From Methylomonas paludis (GTDB lineage: Bacteria > Pseudomonadota > Gammaproteobacteria > Methylococcales > Methylomonadaceae): a stretch of DNA of 64,000 nucleotides. Positions within the stretch are counted from its first letter, which is position 1. Each line of letters opens with the position of its first letter. The notes beneath the pieces were generated by a model. It saw only the letters and a list, made by a program, of their open reading frames with translations. It searched no databases and was not told the DNA's origin. The position numbers and the translations under genes are program-made. The stretch lies in NCBI RefSeq assembly GCF_018734325.1, contig NZ_CP073754.1:124001-188000 (forward strand), given 5' to 3'. Positions 50,310-60,628 of the stretch are shown here, piece by piece.

Positions 50310-50412
50310 AGTCTATCAATAGTGTTAGTGAATAATTAGACCAGCTATTATCATTTTAGATGCTATGATTGTCAACTCGCCAAGCTTAAATTTTTTGTTC
50401 TATAGGTCGTCC

Positions 50413-51960
50413 TTGAGTAAACAACTATTCAAATCAACTGCTATTGTCGGCGGCATGACGATGGTTTCCCGCATTACGGGCTTTATTCGTGACATGCTGT
50501 TCGCCAATATTTTTGGGGTCAATGCCGCTACAGATGCATTTTTCGTCGCCTTCAAAATCCCCAATTTTTTAAGACGCTTATTTGCCGAAGGGGCGTTTGC
50601 CCATGCATTCGTGCCGGCCATCACCGATTTTATTAAAACCGGCAACCGCACGGCGCTAAAAGAATTTGTCGATAAAACGGCCGGTACCCTGGCGGTAATA
50701 CAGTTGGGCGTGACCGTGGTCGGCATTATAGCCGCGCCTTTACTGATCATAGTGTTTGCCCCGGGTTTTTATTGGGAAGGCGGTCAATTTGATCTGGCGG
50801 TCAAATTATTAAAAATTACCTTTCCCTATCTGTTATTCATCTTTCTAACCGGTTTGTCCGGGGGAATTTTAAATGCTCACGGCAAATTTGCAGTACCCGC
50901 CATAACCCCGGTATTTTTAAATATTGCCATGATCATTGCCGCCGTCTGGATTTCGCCCATGATGGACGAGCCCATATTGGCACTGGCCTGGGGGGTGTTT
51001 GCCGCCGGACTCCTGCAATTATTATTTCAAATTCCGGCTTTGCTGCAACTAGGTCTTATGCCCAAGCTACGTTGGGGTTTAAACGATGTTGCCGTCAAAC
51101 GCATGTTCAGTGCCATGCTGCCGGCCATTTTCGGTGTGTCTGTGGTCCAGATAAACTTGCTGATAGACACTTTGTTTGCCTCATTTTTAAGTTCCGGCAG
51201 CGTCTCCTGGCTGTATTATTCCGATCGCTTGGTAGAATTCCCCATAGGCATATTCGGCGTGGCCGTCTCTACCGTCATTTTGCCCAGTCTGGCCAATACT
51301 CATGCTGCTGCAGATACGCTAAACTTTTCTAAGGCCCTGGATTGGGGATTAAAGCTGGTAATACTGATCGGTTTGCCCGCCACTCTGGGCTTGACCCAGA
51401 TGTCCGAGCCATTGCTGTCCACCTTCTTTCAATACAACGAATTCGATGCCCACGATGTCGAAATGACCGCCAAAAGTCTGATGGCTTTTGCCTCTGGGCT
51501 GTTGGCGTTTATTCTGATTAAAGTATTAGTCCCCGGCTTTACCTCCCGGTTGGACACCAAAACCCCGGCGCGTTTCGGCATGTATGCTATTTACAGCAAT
51601 CTGATTCTTAATGCCCTGCTGTTCATACCGCTAGCCCATGCCGGTCCGGCTTTGGCCACAACCCTGTCGGCCTATCTCAATGCCGGCTTATTGCTGCTCA
51701 CCCTGCTGAAGGACAAAATCTACCAGCCTTGCACCGGTTGGGGAGTGTTTCTGTTCAGAATTGTGCTGGCTTCTGCCGTGATGGGGATATTTTTAGGCTA
51801 TTTTGTCGATGTCAGCGCCTGGCTGAGTTGGGGAGTTTCCCAACGCAGCCTGCATCTGGGGTTGGTGGTGGTGACAGCAATCCTGATTTATATTCTGGCT
51901 TTGTTTGTATTGGGCATGCGGCCACGCCACATTATGGGCAATCCGGCAGCCAGCGAATAA
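50413..51960 (+). CDS. murJ: Lipid II flippase MurJ
   Basis: MATE/MOP-superfamily flippase moving lipid II across the inner membrane. About 515 residues with about 14 spans. The family N-terminus LSKQLFKSTAIVGGMTMVSRITGFIRD begins at a TTG at 50413, preceded by AGG at 50404-50406. An ATG at 50365 would add 16 residues not typical of MurJ. Conserved PNFLRRLFAEGAFAHAFVP lies near residue 56 from this start. Completes the peptidoglycan precursor path whose earlier steps are at 1-12020. Confidence 0.94.
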   Translation: MSKQLFKSTAIVGGMTMVSRITGFIRDMLFANIFGVNAATDAFFVAFKIPNFLRRLFAEGAFAHAFVPAITDFIKTGNRTALKEFVDKTAGTLAVIQLGVTVVGIIAAPLLIIVFAPGFYWEGGQFDLAVKLLKITFPYLLFIFLTGLSGGILNAHGKFAVPAITPVFLNIAMIIAAVWISPMMDEPILALAWGVFAAGLLQLLFQIPALLQLGLMPKLRWGLNDVAVKRMFSAMLPAIFGVSVVQINLLIDTLFASFLSSGSVSWLYYSDRLVEFPIGIFGVAVSTVILPSLANTHAAADTLNFSKALDWGLKLVILIGLPATLGLTQMSEPLLSTFFQYNEFDAHDVEMTAKSLMAFASGLLAFILIKVLVPGFTSRLDTKTPARFGMYAIYSNLILNALLFIPLAHAGPALATTLSAYLNAGLLLLTLLKDKIYQPCTGWGVFLFRIVLASAVMGIFLGYFVDVSAWLSWGVSQRSLHLGLVVVTAILIYILALFVLGMRPRHIMGNPAASE

Positions 51961-52044
51961 ATGTCACCGAAATTTGCGAGGCGATTGGTATAAAATACCC
52001 GTTCTAAACCTTTTCATCTCTATGACAATAATGTTTACCAAGCA

Positions 52045-52872
52045 ATGAAAACCAGAACAATAGGCTTTATAGGCGGCGGCAATATGGCGAGTAGCCTGAT
52101 CAGAGGTCTGATTGCCAGTGGTTACGCGCCGCAACAAATTTGGGTTTCTGACACCAATCAGGCGGTGTTGCAATCACATGCAGAACATTTGCACGTCAAT
52201 ACCAGTACCGACAATCAGGCAATTATTGCCGCCGTAGATGTGGTGGTGCTGGCCGTCAAACCGCAAATATTGCGGGAAATCAGCTTGCAACTGGCCGCCG
52301 ATATTTGCCGAAAACAACTATTGGTCGTTTCAATCGCTGCCGGCATCAACCAAACCAGTTTAGCAAAATGGCTGGGTCATCAGGTAGCCATCGTGCGTTG
52401 CATGCCCAATACCCCGGCGCTGGTGTTAACCGGCGCTACCGCCCTGCATGCCAATCCTAATGTCACTGGCCCGCAACAGGATTTGGCAGAAAATATTCTG
52501 CGTGCTGTCGGCCTGACCTTATGGGTGGCCGACGAAGCCCAGCTGGATGCAGTAACCGCTGTGTCCGGCAGTGGCCCGGCTTATTTTTTTCTACTGATGG
52601 AAGCGATGGAAAGCGCGGCCCTGGAATTAGGTCTGGACGAAAATGCCGCCCGGCTATTAATACAGCAAACCGCATTGGGGGCAGCCAAAATTGCCCTGGA
52701 ATCCGCCGAATCCCCCGCTAAACTTCGGGAAAGAGTGACTTCACCGGGCGGTACCACCCAAAAATCCATTGAAACTTTCCAGGCAAATGGATTTCATAGT
52801 CTGGTGAGCAAAGCCTTACATGCCGCCAGAGACCGTTCTATTGAAATGTCCCAACAACTCGGAGCAGACTAA
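52045..52872 (+). CDS. proC: Pyrroline-5-carboxylate reductase
   Basis: Last step of proline synthesis. 275 residues. NAD(P)-binding GFIGGGNMASSLIRGL at residues 7-22, VVLAVKPQIL near 67, and the C-terminal VSGSGPAYFFLLMEA and RERVTSPGGTTQKSIE stretches are all diagnostic. Its stop overlaps the yggT start by one base; the proC-yggT pair is common in gammaproteobacteria. Confidence 0.97.
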   Translation: MKTRTIGFIGGGNMASSLIRGLIASGYAPQQIWVSDTNQAVLQSHAEHLHVNTSTDNQAIIAAVDVVVLAVKPQILREISLQLAADICRKQLLVVSIAAGINQTSLAKWLGHQVAIVRCMPNTPALVLTGATALHANPNVTGPQQDLAENILRAVGLTLWVADEAQLDAVTAVSGSGPAYFFLLMEAMESAALELGLDENAARLLIQQTALGAAKIALESAESPAKLRERVTSPGGTTQKSIETFQANGFHSLVSKALHAARDRSIEMSQQLGAD

Positions 52873-53447
52873 TGGGTGCCAATTACATGACTGATCCGCT
52901 AGTATTCCTGATAGACACCGTTGTGTCACTGTATATACTGGCGGTTGTGCTGCGCTTTTTATTGCAATGGATACGCGCGGATTTTTACAATCCAATCTCA
53001 CAATTTTTGGTCAAGATTACGCATCCGCCATTGCGGATATTGCGGCGATTTGTGCCTGCCATCGGTCGTATCGATACCTCATCCCTGCTGCTGGCTATCC
53101 TGCTGCAGACTTTGGCCAATTATGCCATACTGGCACTTAAAGGCCTGTCTATCAGTATCTTGGCGCTGTTGGTACTGTCGTTTGCCGATTTATTAAAAAT
53201 CTTGCTGGACGTATTTGTTTACGCCATTTTTGCCGGCGCCATACTCAGCTGGTTTGCACCTGCCAGTTACAGTTCGGTGGCAGGTATAATCTATAGCCTT
53301 ACCGAACCGCTGTTAAGCATTTGCCGGCGTATTTTGCCGGATTTAGGCGCCATCGACCTATCGCCTTTAGTGGCCCTGGTATTACTGCAACTAGCTAAAA
53401 TGATGATATTGCCGCCTCTCCAGCAGTTAGCAGGGCTGTTAAGTTAA
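52872..53447 (+). CDS. yggT: YggT-family integral membrane protein
   Basis: 191 residues with four or five membrane spans and two YGGT repeats. Each has the pattern FLLQWIRADFYNPISQFLVKITHPPLRILRR (about 37-68) or its weaker copy SWFAPASYSSVAGIIYSLTEPLLSICRRILP (about 125-155). The function is not firmly established. Start at 52872 overlaps proC; an alternative ATG at 52887 would drop five residues. Confidence 0.88.
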   Translation: MGANYMTDPLVFLIDTVVSLYILAVVLRFLLQWIRADFYNPISQFLVKITHPPLRILRRFVPAIGRIDTSSLLLAILLQTLANYAILALKGLSISILALLVLSFADLLKILLDVFVYAIFAGAILSWFAPASYSSVAGIIYSLTEPLLSICRRILPDLGAIDLSPLVALVLLQLAKMMILPPLQQLAGLLS

Positions 53448-53613
53448 ACGATAGAGCGAGCCTGGCTCTGGAGGCGGTAACTGATACTTCAGCGCTCAGT
53501 ACCGCCCGGCGTTTGCCTGACCAGAGGCCTGTTGATTAACGCTAGCGGGGTAGGGCCGGCCCACCCTATACAATGGATAGTATTAACGTTGACCAGCCAA
53601 CCGAGCTTACATT

Positions 53614-54741
53614 ATGAGACATCCGGAATTTCCCTTATCTGCTGAACTGATCTATCTCAACCACGCCGCTGTCGCTCCCTGGCCGCAACGCACCAGCAAC
53701 GCCGTGATCGACTTTGCCCGGCAAAACAGCCAATACGGCTCACGTTTTTATCTGGACTGGCTCAAAAAAGAAACCGAATTACGCAAACAATTACAAATAT
53801 TACTCAATGCCGCTTCCCCGGACGACATTGCCCTGGTCAAAAACACCTCGGAAGCCTTGTCCTTTGTGGCTTACGGTTTGACCTGGCAAAGCGGCGATAA
53901 TATAGTCTCCAGTAACGAAGAATTTCCCTCCAACCGTTTGCCCTGGCAATCATTGGCCGATCAAGGTGTAGCATTGCGTCAGGCCGACCTGTATAGCGCC
54001 GCTACGCCGGAACAAGCCCTGTTCAGCCTGGTGGACAGCCATACCCGCTTAATAACCGTCAGTTCCATCCAGTTTGCCTCCGGGTTGCGTTTGGATCTGC
54101 AACAAATCGGCGCATTCTGTAAACAGCGCGGGATTCTGTTTTGCATCGATGCCATCCAAAGTCTGGGGGCTGTACAATTTGACGCCCAGGCTTACCAGGC
54201 CGATTTTGTCATGGCCGACGGCCACAAATGGTTGTTCGGCCCGGAAGGGCTGGGGGTTTTTTACACCACCCCCCAGGCCAGAGACAAACTCAAGCTCACC
54301 CAGTACGGCTGGCACATGATGAAAGATACCCACAACTACGAAAACAAAGCGTGGGAAATTCATCCCGGCTCGCGTCGCTTCGAATGCGGTAGCCCTAACA
54401 CCTTGGGTATCTATGCCTTATCGGCCAGCCTGTCGCTGCTGCTGGAAACCGGCATGGACAAAGTCGAATCCTTAATTATAGAAAAAGCCGAATACCTGCG
54501 CGACACAATCACCGCCCATCCCCATACCCGCTTAATCTCGCCGCGCCAGCACCAGTTAAAATCCGGTATCGTTACTTTTCAGAATCGCAATATCCCCAAT
54601 CAGGCATTGTTTAGTCATTTGCAAAAACAGGGAGTGATCTGCGCATTGCGCGGTGGTGGTATCCGTTATTCCCCACACTTCTACAATAGCGCAGCAGAAA
54701 TCCAACAGGCTTTGGAACTGGCGGCAGTACCATCCTTGTAA
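53614..54741 (+). CDS. Class V PLP aminotransferase (cysteine-desulfurase-like)
   Basis: 375 residues. YLNHAAVAPWPQR near the start, FCIDAIQSLGAVQFDAQ near 187 with the PLP aspartate, and the Schiff-base lysine in ADGHKWLFGPEG near 210. The pattern matches the isopenicillin-N-epimerase/CsdA-like branch. There is no adjacent sulfur acceptor gene and no clear catalytic cysteine loop, so a true desulfurase role is uncertain. Confidence 0.82.
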   Translation: MRHPEFPLSAELIYLNHAAVAPWPQRTSNAVIDFARQNSQYGSRFYLDWLKKETELRKQLQILLNAASPDDIALVKNTSEALSFVAYGLTWQSGDNIVSSNEEFPSNRLPWQSLADQGVALRQADLYSAATPEQALFSLVDSHTRLITVSSIQFASGLRLDLQQIGAFCKQRGILFCIDAIQSLGAVQFDAQAYQADFVMADGHKWLFGPEGLGVFYTTPQARDKLKLTQYGWHMMKDTHNYENKAWEIHPGSRRFECGSPNTLGIYALSASLSLLLETGMDKVESLIIEKAEYLRDTITAHPHTRLISPRQHQLKSGIVTFQNRNIPNQALFSHLQKQGVICALRGGGIRYSPHFYNSAAEIQQALELAAVPSL

Positions 54742-54774
54742 ACCCTTAGCCGGATGTTATCGAATTAAGCAGAA

Positions 54775-55116
<342 letters not shown>

Positions 55117-55200
55117 TGTAATTACCTTGATCATATTTAAGTGCAAAGCTAGTAATTACGCTGATTAAGATACCCTGTCTGTTCGTTTTCGAACATTTAT

Positions 55201-56244
55201 TCACAGCTCATCATCTACAGGCATCAACGACAACAAATTCACCTCAAATCGCTGCCAGGCGCTGCGGGCTGGTTCCCATTCATATTCAATGGCTTGGCCT
55301 GCTTCTGCTGTTCGCCACACCAGCCTGTTGGCCTGAAAAGCCAATTGATAGCAATTCCCCGGCTGCACCATCGCCGCAAAGCGGGCAGCCACTTGCTCGG
55401 CAAGTGCCGGACTATCAATAATCAAACCAATCTCGGTATTCACATGCATAGAACGTTGATCAAAATTCATTGAACCAATAAATAACTTCTGCCGGTCAAA
55501 AACAAACAATTTCGCGTGCAGTGAGTAATTGCCGTAGCGCGAAATCGCCGGCGTTTGACCACTCCCTCGGGAATTTGCCAAAAATGCTTTAATCTCATAG
55601 AGTTCCACACCTTGTTCAAGCATTTCCTGACGGTAATGCATATAAGCTGATTGTGCCAGCAGCATTTCTGAAGAGTTCAGCGAATTGGTCAAAAGTCGTA
55701 TTCGCACGGCGTGTTGGCGTAAATCAGCAAATAACGGCATACCTTCAGATCCCGGTATCAAATACGGCGTAATTATCAGCAATTCCGACTTCACTGTCTG
55801 GGCAGTACTGGCGACTGCCTGATTCATCAGCCGGCCTACGCTAACACCTTTTTCCACCTGGTTTTTGTCGGGACTGTCGGACAACAGCTGGCCGTGTGCC
55901 CAGATCAAGGTTAAACGTCCGTTAATAATATCGCGCAAAGTCTGGCTGCTTGCCACAGAGGTAAGTGCGGCGATATTCGCCAATTGCAAATCTAAACTAC
56001 GTTCGGCAGCGTTAATCATTTGCATACGCAACAAAAAACCGTCAACCCCGGCCAGAATCATCCGAAAACCGGACTTGCCCTGATGAGCTCGTGCCGTATC
56101 CGCGAACTGTTGGCCCAAACGAGTCAGCTCAGGATGAGGCAGTGCCGAAGCTACCGGTTTTACAAAATCAGCACCCGGCGGCAGCCCAGCACAGCCGTAC
56201 AGCAAGGTAAAAATCCCTACTCCGACCCAGCCTGGAACGCGCAT
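55201..56244 (-). CDS. PLD-family lipoprotein lacking its first catalytic half
   Basis: 347 residues from the ATG at 56244; the frame is open to 56331. The signal LLYGCAG gives a lipoprotein cysteine. The N-terminal block AERSLDLQ is the usual start of PLD domain 1. It is followed directly by SVASSQTLRDIINGRLTLIWAHGQLL, a segment normally found after that domain, so roughly 150 residues including HKD motif 1 seem to be missing. HKD motif 2 (HAKLFVFDRQKLFIGSMNFD, near 255) is intact. Full PLD or cardiolipin-synthase-C-like enzymes need two motifs, so it may act as a homodimer or be inactive. Confidence 0.75.
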   Translation of the reverse strand: MRVPGWVGVGIFTLLYGCAGLPPGADFVKPVASALPHPELTRLGQQFADTARAHQGKSGFRMILAGVDGFLLRMQMINAAERSLDLQLANIAALTSVASSQTLRDIINGRLTLIWAHGQLLSDSPDKNQVEKGVSVGRLMNQAVASTAQTVKSELLIITPYLIPGSEGMPLFADLRQHAVRIRLLTNSLNSSEMLLAQSAYMHYRQEMLEQGVELYEIKAFLANSRGSGQTPAISRYGNYSLHAKLFVFDRQKLFIGSMNFDQRSMHVNTEIGLIIDSPALAEQVAARFAAMVQPGNCYQLAFQANRLVWRTAEAGQAIEYEWEPARSAWQRFEVNLLSLMPVDDEL

Positions 56245-56264
56245 TCCCGCAACTGCAAACGCGT

Positions 56265-56486
56265 TTAACTTTGTTTGCTTGCTACCAGTAAAAGCCCTGC
56301 ACCCGCCACAATCACCCCGACACTGGCCCAAACCGGAATATTCACGGTTTGGGTATCTTTAACCGATAATTCTAAATCACCCAGTTTAGCCTCCTGAGTT
56401 TCCCGGGTATAGTTAAAAGAGCCATACACCGTGCCGGCGATACCGATAATTATCAACGCTATTGCCACTAGCTTAATTGTGTTCAT
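56265..56486 (-). CDS. Two-span membrane protein, unknown
   Basis: 73 residues from MNTIKLVAIALIIIGIAG. Two hydrophobic helices (about 4-22 and 50-68) flank a polar loop with LGDLELSVKDTQTVN. Similar short two-span proteins are often found near csbD-type stress genes. A ribosome-binding site GAGG lies before the ATG. Function unknown; member of a minus-strand run of small genes. Confidence 0.7.
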   Translation of the reverse strand: MNTIKLVAIALIIIGIAGTVYGSFNYTRETQEAKLGDLELSVKDTQTVNIPVWASVGVIVAGAGLLLVASKQS

Positions 56487-56584
56487 ATTCAACCTCATAT
56501 CTAGCCATCCGCCAAAAGTTAGTCACATTTTTAACTAATGACTAAGCATTACCTTGTTGACACCTGACATATTTGCTTGTGCAA

Positions 56585-56734
56585 CTAAAGAACTCTGCGG
56601 CCTTGAATAATGCGTAAAATCACCATAATCACGGCAATAACCAGCAATAAATGAATAAACCCGCCCAAAGTGTAGGAAGACACCAGGCCAAGTACCCAGA
56701 GTATGACTAACAGTGCTGCAATTGTTTCTAACAT
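56585..56734 (-). CDS. Lmo0937-family small membrane protein
   Basis: 49 residues, MLETIAALLVILWVLGLVSS with a second hydrophobic helix ending ILRIIQGRRVL. Two spans with a short GGFIH turn, the pattern of the Lmo0937 family of stress-associated peptides. GGGAGAAG just upstream of the ATG is a good ribosome-binding site. Confidence 0.75.
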   Translation of the reverse strand: MLETIAALLVILWVLGLVSSYTLGGFIHLLLVIAVIMVILRIIQGRRVL

Positions 56735-56801
56735 TGTGCTTCTCCCGTCGGCTTAACAATCAAGTTGTTAGCTAGTTTGCAAAATGAGTGGCTACGGCGA
56801 C

Positions 56802-56978
56802 TCATTGTGCATCCTTAATGGTCTGTTTAATATCACCCACGACAGACTTAACTTTGCCGACCTGTTTTTGTACATGCCCTTCCTGTTCCAGATCACTATC
56901 TTCCAGAATAATACCGGCAACTTCCTTCACCTTGCCTTTCGTGGTTTCGATATGGCCTTTAATTTGATCTTTATTCAT
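56802..56978 (-). CDS. CsbD-family stress protein
   Basis: 58 residues: MNKDQIKGHIETTKGKVKEV, then GIILEDSDLEQEGHVQKQVGK, a clear CsbD-like pattern of charged helices. These small soluble proteins are commonly induced by general or osmotic stress; the molecular role is not known. First of the minus-strand small-gene run ending in the PLD-family protein. Confidence 0.85.
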   Translation of the reverse strand: MNKDQIKGHIETTKGKVKEVAGIILEDSDLEQEGHVQKQVGKVKSVVGDIKQTIKDAQ

Positions 56979-57158
56979 AACACGCTCCAGATAAATGGCT
57001 AAGAAATAATCAGAGCGTAAACTTAGGAATATTTTCGCCCTGACATAACGATACCCAGAAATTAATGGCTTGTCGGTATGTCAGCGCACATTAGATTGTT
57101 ATCAATTGACTGTCTCACAGTCCATAAAGCAGTACCCGGCAGCCGGGCCATTCCGGCC

Positions 57159-58064
<906 letters not shown>

Positions 58065-58101
58065 CTATTAAAAATTGAAATATAAACGGCTAACCGGCAC
58101 A

Positions 58102-58563
58102 TCAATGCTGGCCAGAATGTCCCCAGCCACCCAGACCGCGGCTGGATTCGGCATTAAATTCGCTGACAATTTCCAGACTGGGTTGCAATACCGGTACAAA
58201 CAACATCTGACAAATACGTTCACCCGGCTGAATGGTATAGCTGGCTGCGCCATGATTCCACACAGCAATGCCGATTTCATTCTGATAATCGGAATCAACA
58301 ATGCCGACAAAGTTTTTTAAGCCGATACCATGTTTCAGGGATAAGCCGCTCCGCGGTGCCAACACCGCCATAATGCCCGGATCGGCAATATAAATTGCCA
58401 GCCCGGTCGGTATCATGACCGTTTCACCCACCGCCACGGTTACCGGAGCATCCAGACAAGCCCGCAAATCCATGCCTGCCGAGCCATCAGTGGCAAACGC
58501 CGGTAGCGGAAAATCAGTGCCCAGTTTCGGATTTAAAATTTTGGTTTGAATTTTCAGTTTCAT
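58102..58563 (-). CDS. dut: dUTP diphosphatase
   Basis: Hydrolyses dUTP to dUMP. 153 residues from the ATG at 58563, behind GGAGG at a five-base distance. The GTG at 58569 is less likely. Motifs of the trimeric dUTPase: GSAGMDLRA near 28, [11 protein letters not shown] near 75, [12 protein letters not shown] near 91, GERICQM near 117, and the C-terminal [13 protein letters not shown] loop. The last motif departs slightly from the usual GGFGSTG. Confidence 0.95.
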   Translation of the reverse strand: MKLKIQTKILNPKLGTDFPLPAFATDGSAGMDLRACLDAPVTVAVGETVMIPTGLAIYIADPGIMAVLAPRSGLSLKHGIGLKNFVGIVDSDYQNEIGIAVWNHGAASYTIQPGERICQMLFVPVLQPSLEIVSEFNAESSRGLGGWGHSGQH

Positions 58564-58691
58564 AATCACCTCCAGGTCTATTTTAAGCCATCAGTAGCAG
58601 ATTCAGAGGATTTCTTGGCTAAGTCCCAACTGTTCGGCGTTGAGCGGCGCTTTCGATTTGTGACAAACACCCCAAACCAGAAGCGATTGTG

Positions 58692-58707
58692 TGTGGACTT
58701 ACAAACA
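58692..58707. promoter_or_regulatory. NifA upstream activator site 1
   Basis: TGT-GGACTTACAA-ACA, an exact TGT-N10-ACA match about 98 bases upstream of the nifB -24 element. Confidence 0.75.
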
Positions 58708-58713
58708 CAAACA

Positions 58714-58729
58714 TGTGTCAATTCCGACA
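58714..58729. promoter_or_regulatory. NifA upstream activator site 2
   Basis: TGT-GTCAATTCCG-ACA, a second exact TGT-N10-ACA. It is centred 22 bp (about two helical turns) from the first, so both could face the same side of the DNA. Confidence 0.75.
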
Positions 58730-58789
58730 AATACCGGCGTTAAAAATAAAAATCATATATTTATCAGTAATATAAATAATCAAAATAAC

Positions 58790-58805
58790 TGGCACGGCCT
58801 GTGCT
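58790..58805 (+). promoter_or_regulatory. Sigma54 promoter of the nifB operon
   Basis: TGGCACGGCCTGTGCT: -24 TGGCACG is exact, with GG (58791-58792) and GC (58803-58804) ten bases apart. Transcription would start near 58816, 26 bases before the nifB ATG. With the two NifA sites upstream, this predicts induction only under nitrogen-fixing conditions. Confidence 0.9.
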
Positions 58806-58841
58806 ATCTCTGTTAACAACCACCCAATTCAGGAGAGTTTC

Positions 58842-60332
58842 ATGGAATTGCCAGTCCTAAACGAAAAACCTGCCGCATCAGGCGGCTGCTCAGCCAGCTC
58901 ATGCGGATCCACAGATGATCAATTGGATCATTTAACAGACGAAATTCGCGAAAAAGTTCAAAATCACCCCTGTTATTCGGAAGATGCGCATCATTACTTT
59001 GCGCGCATGCATGTTGCCGTCGCACCGGCCTGTAATATTCAATGCCATTATTGTAATCGTAAATATGATTGCGCCAACGAATCACGTCCCGGTGTGGTTT
59101 CCGAATTACTTACCCCCGATCAGGCCGTTAAGAAAACCAAAGCCGTTGCCGCCAATATTCCGCAAATGACAGTATTAGGTATTGCCGGTCCCGGCGATCC
59201 ACTGGCTAATCCCGAGCGTACCTTCGAAACATTCCGCAGACTCAGCGAAGAAGCCCCTGATATCAAACTGTGTGTTTCCACCAATGGACTGGCCCTGCCC
59301 GATGCCGTAGAAGAATTGTCCAAACACAATATCGATCACGTCACCATCACCATAAACTGTGTGGATCCAGAGATAGGTGCCAAGATCTATCCGTGGATAT
59401 TCTGGGAAAATCGCCGTATCAAAGGCAAAAAAGCTGCCAAAATTCTGATTGAGCAACAACAAAAAGGCCTGGAAATGCTGGTTGCCAAAGGCATCCTGGT
59501 TAAAGTCAACTCGGTGATGATCCCCGGCGTCAACGATAAACATCTGGCCGAAGTCAGCCGCATCGTCAAATCAAAAGGCGCGTTTCTGCATAACGTCATG
59601 CCGCTGATTGCCGAAGCGGAACACGGTACATTTTACGGCGTTATGGGACAGCGTGGTCCTAATGCCCAGGAACTGCAAGATTTACAGGACGAATGCTCCG
59701 GCGATATGAATATGATGCGCCATTGCCGTCAATGCCGTGCCGATGCCGTAGGTTTGCTCGGCGAAGATCGCGGTGACGAATTCACTCTCGACAAAATCGA
59801 AGACATGGAAATCGACTATCAGGCCGCCATGGAAAAACGCAAAGTTATCCACGAAGCCATCGCCGAAGAAATGAACAGCAAACGTGCCGCCAAAACTGAA
59901 GCAGCCCAAAAATTTGCGGCCGAAGAAAAACTGCAAACCCGACCAGTATTGATGGCCGTGGCGACCAGCGGCCAGGGCCTGATCAATATGCATTTTGGTC
60001 ACGCCAAAGAGTTTTTGATCTACGAAGCCTCGCCAGAAGGTGTGCGTTTTATCAGCCATCGCAAAACCGACCAGTATTGCGGCGGTGACAGCACCTGTGG
60101 TGAAGCGGAAACCGCACTGCAACGTACCATCCGCAGTCTGGAAGGTTGTGAAGCAGTGTTGTGTTCCAAAGTAGGCTACGAGCCTTGGGATATGCTGGAA
60201 CAAGCCGGCATCATGCCTAACGGTGAGCACGCCATGGAACCTATAGAAGAGGCTGTTATTGCCGTCTATAAGGAAATGGCCGCCGCCGGTAAACTGGAAC
60301 CCGTAGACGAAGCACAACGCGCCAGCGCTTAA
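58842..60332 (+). CDS. nifB: FeMo-cofactor biosynthesis protein NifB
   Basis: Radical SAM enzyme that builds NifB-co, the 8Fe core of the FeMo cofactor. 496 residues. The radical SAM cluster cysteines are Cys64, Cys68 and Cys71 (CNIQCHYC), with further cysteines at CYSEDAHHYF (about 44) and CRQCRADAVG (about 300) for the extra clusters. A NifX/NafY-like domain (about 365-480) begins PVLMAVATSGQGLINMHFGHA. It is thus the common two-domain form. AGGAGAG precedes the ATG. First gene of nifB-fdxN-nifO-like-FDP. Confidence 0.97.
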   Translation: MELPVLNEKPAASGGCSASSCGSTDDQLDHLTDEIREKVQNHPCYSEDAHHYFARMHVAVAPACNIQCHYCNRKYDCANESRPGVVSELLTPDQAVKKTKAVAANIPQMTVLGIAGPGDPLANPERTFETFRRLSEEAPDIKLCVSTNGLALPDAVEELSKHNIDHVTITINCVDPEIGAKIYPWIFWENRRIKGKKAAKILIEQQQKGLEMLVAKGILVKVNSVMIPGVNDKHLAEVSRIVKSKGAFLHNVMPLIAEAEHGTFYGVMGQRGPNAQELQDLQDECSGDMNMMRHCRQCRADAVGLLGEDRGDEFTLDKIEDMEIDYQAAMEKRKVIHEAIAEEMNSKRAAKTEAAQKFAAEEKLQTRPVLMAVATSGQGLINMHFGHAKEFLIYEASPEGVRFISHRKTDQYCGGDSTCGEAETALQRTIRSLEGCEAVLCSKVGYEPWDMLEQAGIMPNGEHAMEPIEEAVIAVYKEMAAAGKLEPVDEAQRASA

Positions 60333-60344
60333 AGGAGGCTGAAC

Positions 60345-60623
60345 ATGGCTCTAAAAATCATAGAAAGTTGTGTGAATTGTTTTGCCTGTGAGCCGGTTTG
60401 TCCCAGCAAAGCCATTTATGAAGCCAAGCCGCATTTCAAGATTAACGCCCGAAAATGTACCGAATGCGAAGATGACTTTGCCGAACCGCAATGTGCCAGC
60501 ATTTGTCCCATTGAAGGCGCGATCCTGGATGCCCTGGGCGTACCCTTGAATCCACCCGGCTCACTAACAGGTATACCACCGGAAAGAATGGCCGAAGCGA
60601 TGGCTGAGCTGCAAGCACATTGA
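60345..60623 (+). CDS. fdxN: nif-associated 4Fe-4S ferredoxin (FdxN type)
   Basis: 92-residue dicluster ferredoxin. First set CVNCFACEPVCP, second set CTECEDDFAEPQCASICP with the enlarged spacing between the second and third cysteines typical of nif ferredoxins. Follows nifB by 12 bases behind AAAGGAGG. In other diazotrophs such a gene next to nifB supports NifB-co synthesis or supplies electrons to nitrogenase. Confidence 0.92.
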   Translation: MALKIIESCVNCFACEPVCPSKAIYEAKPHFKINARKCTECEDDFAEPQCASICPIEGAILDALGVPLNPPGSLTGIPPERMAEAMAELQAH

Positions 60624-60628
60624 CGCTT

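Noticed and set aside
53540-53575. GTAGGGCCGGCCCACCC near-palindrome before the class V aminotransferase
   Set aside because: Resembles the GTAGGGTGG word of the tandem repeats, but it is too short to assign to that family or to an operator.
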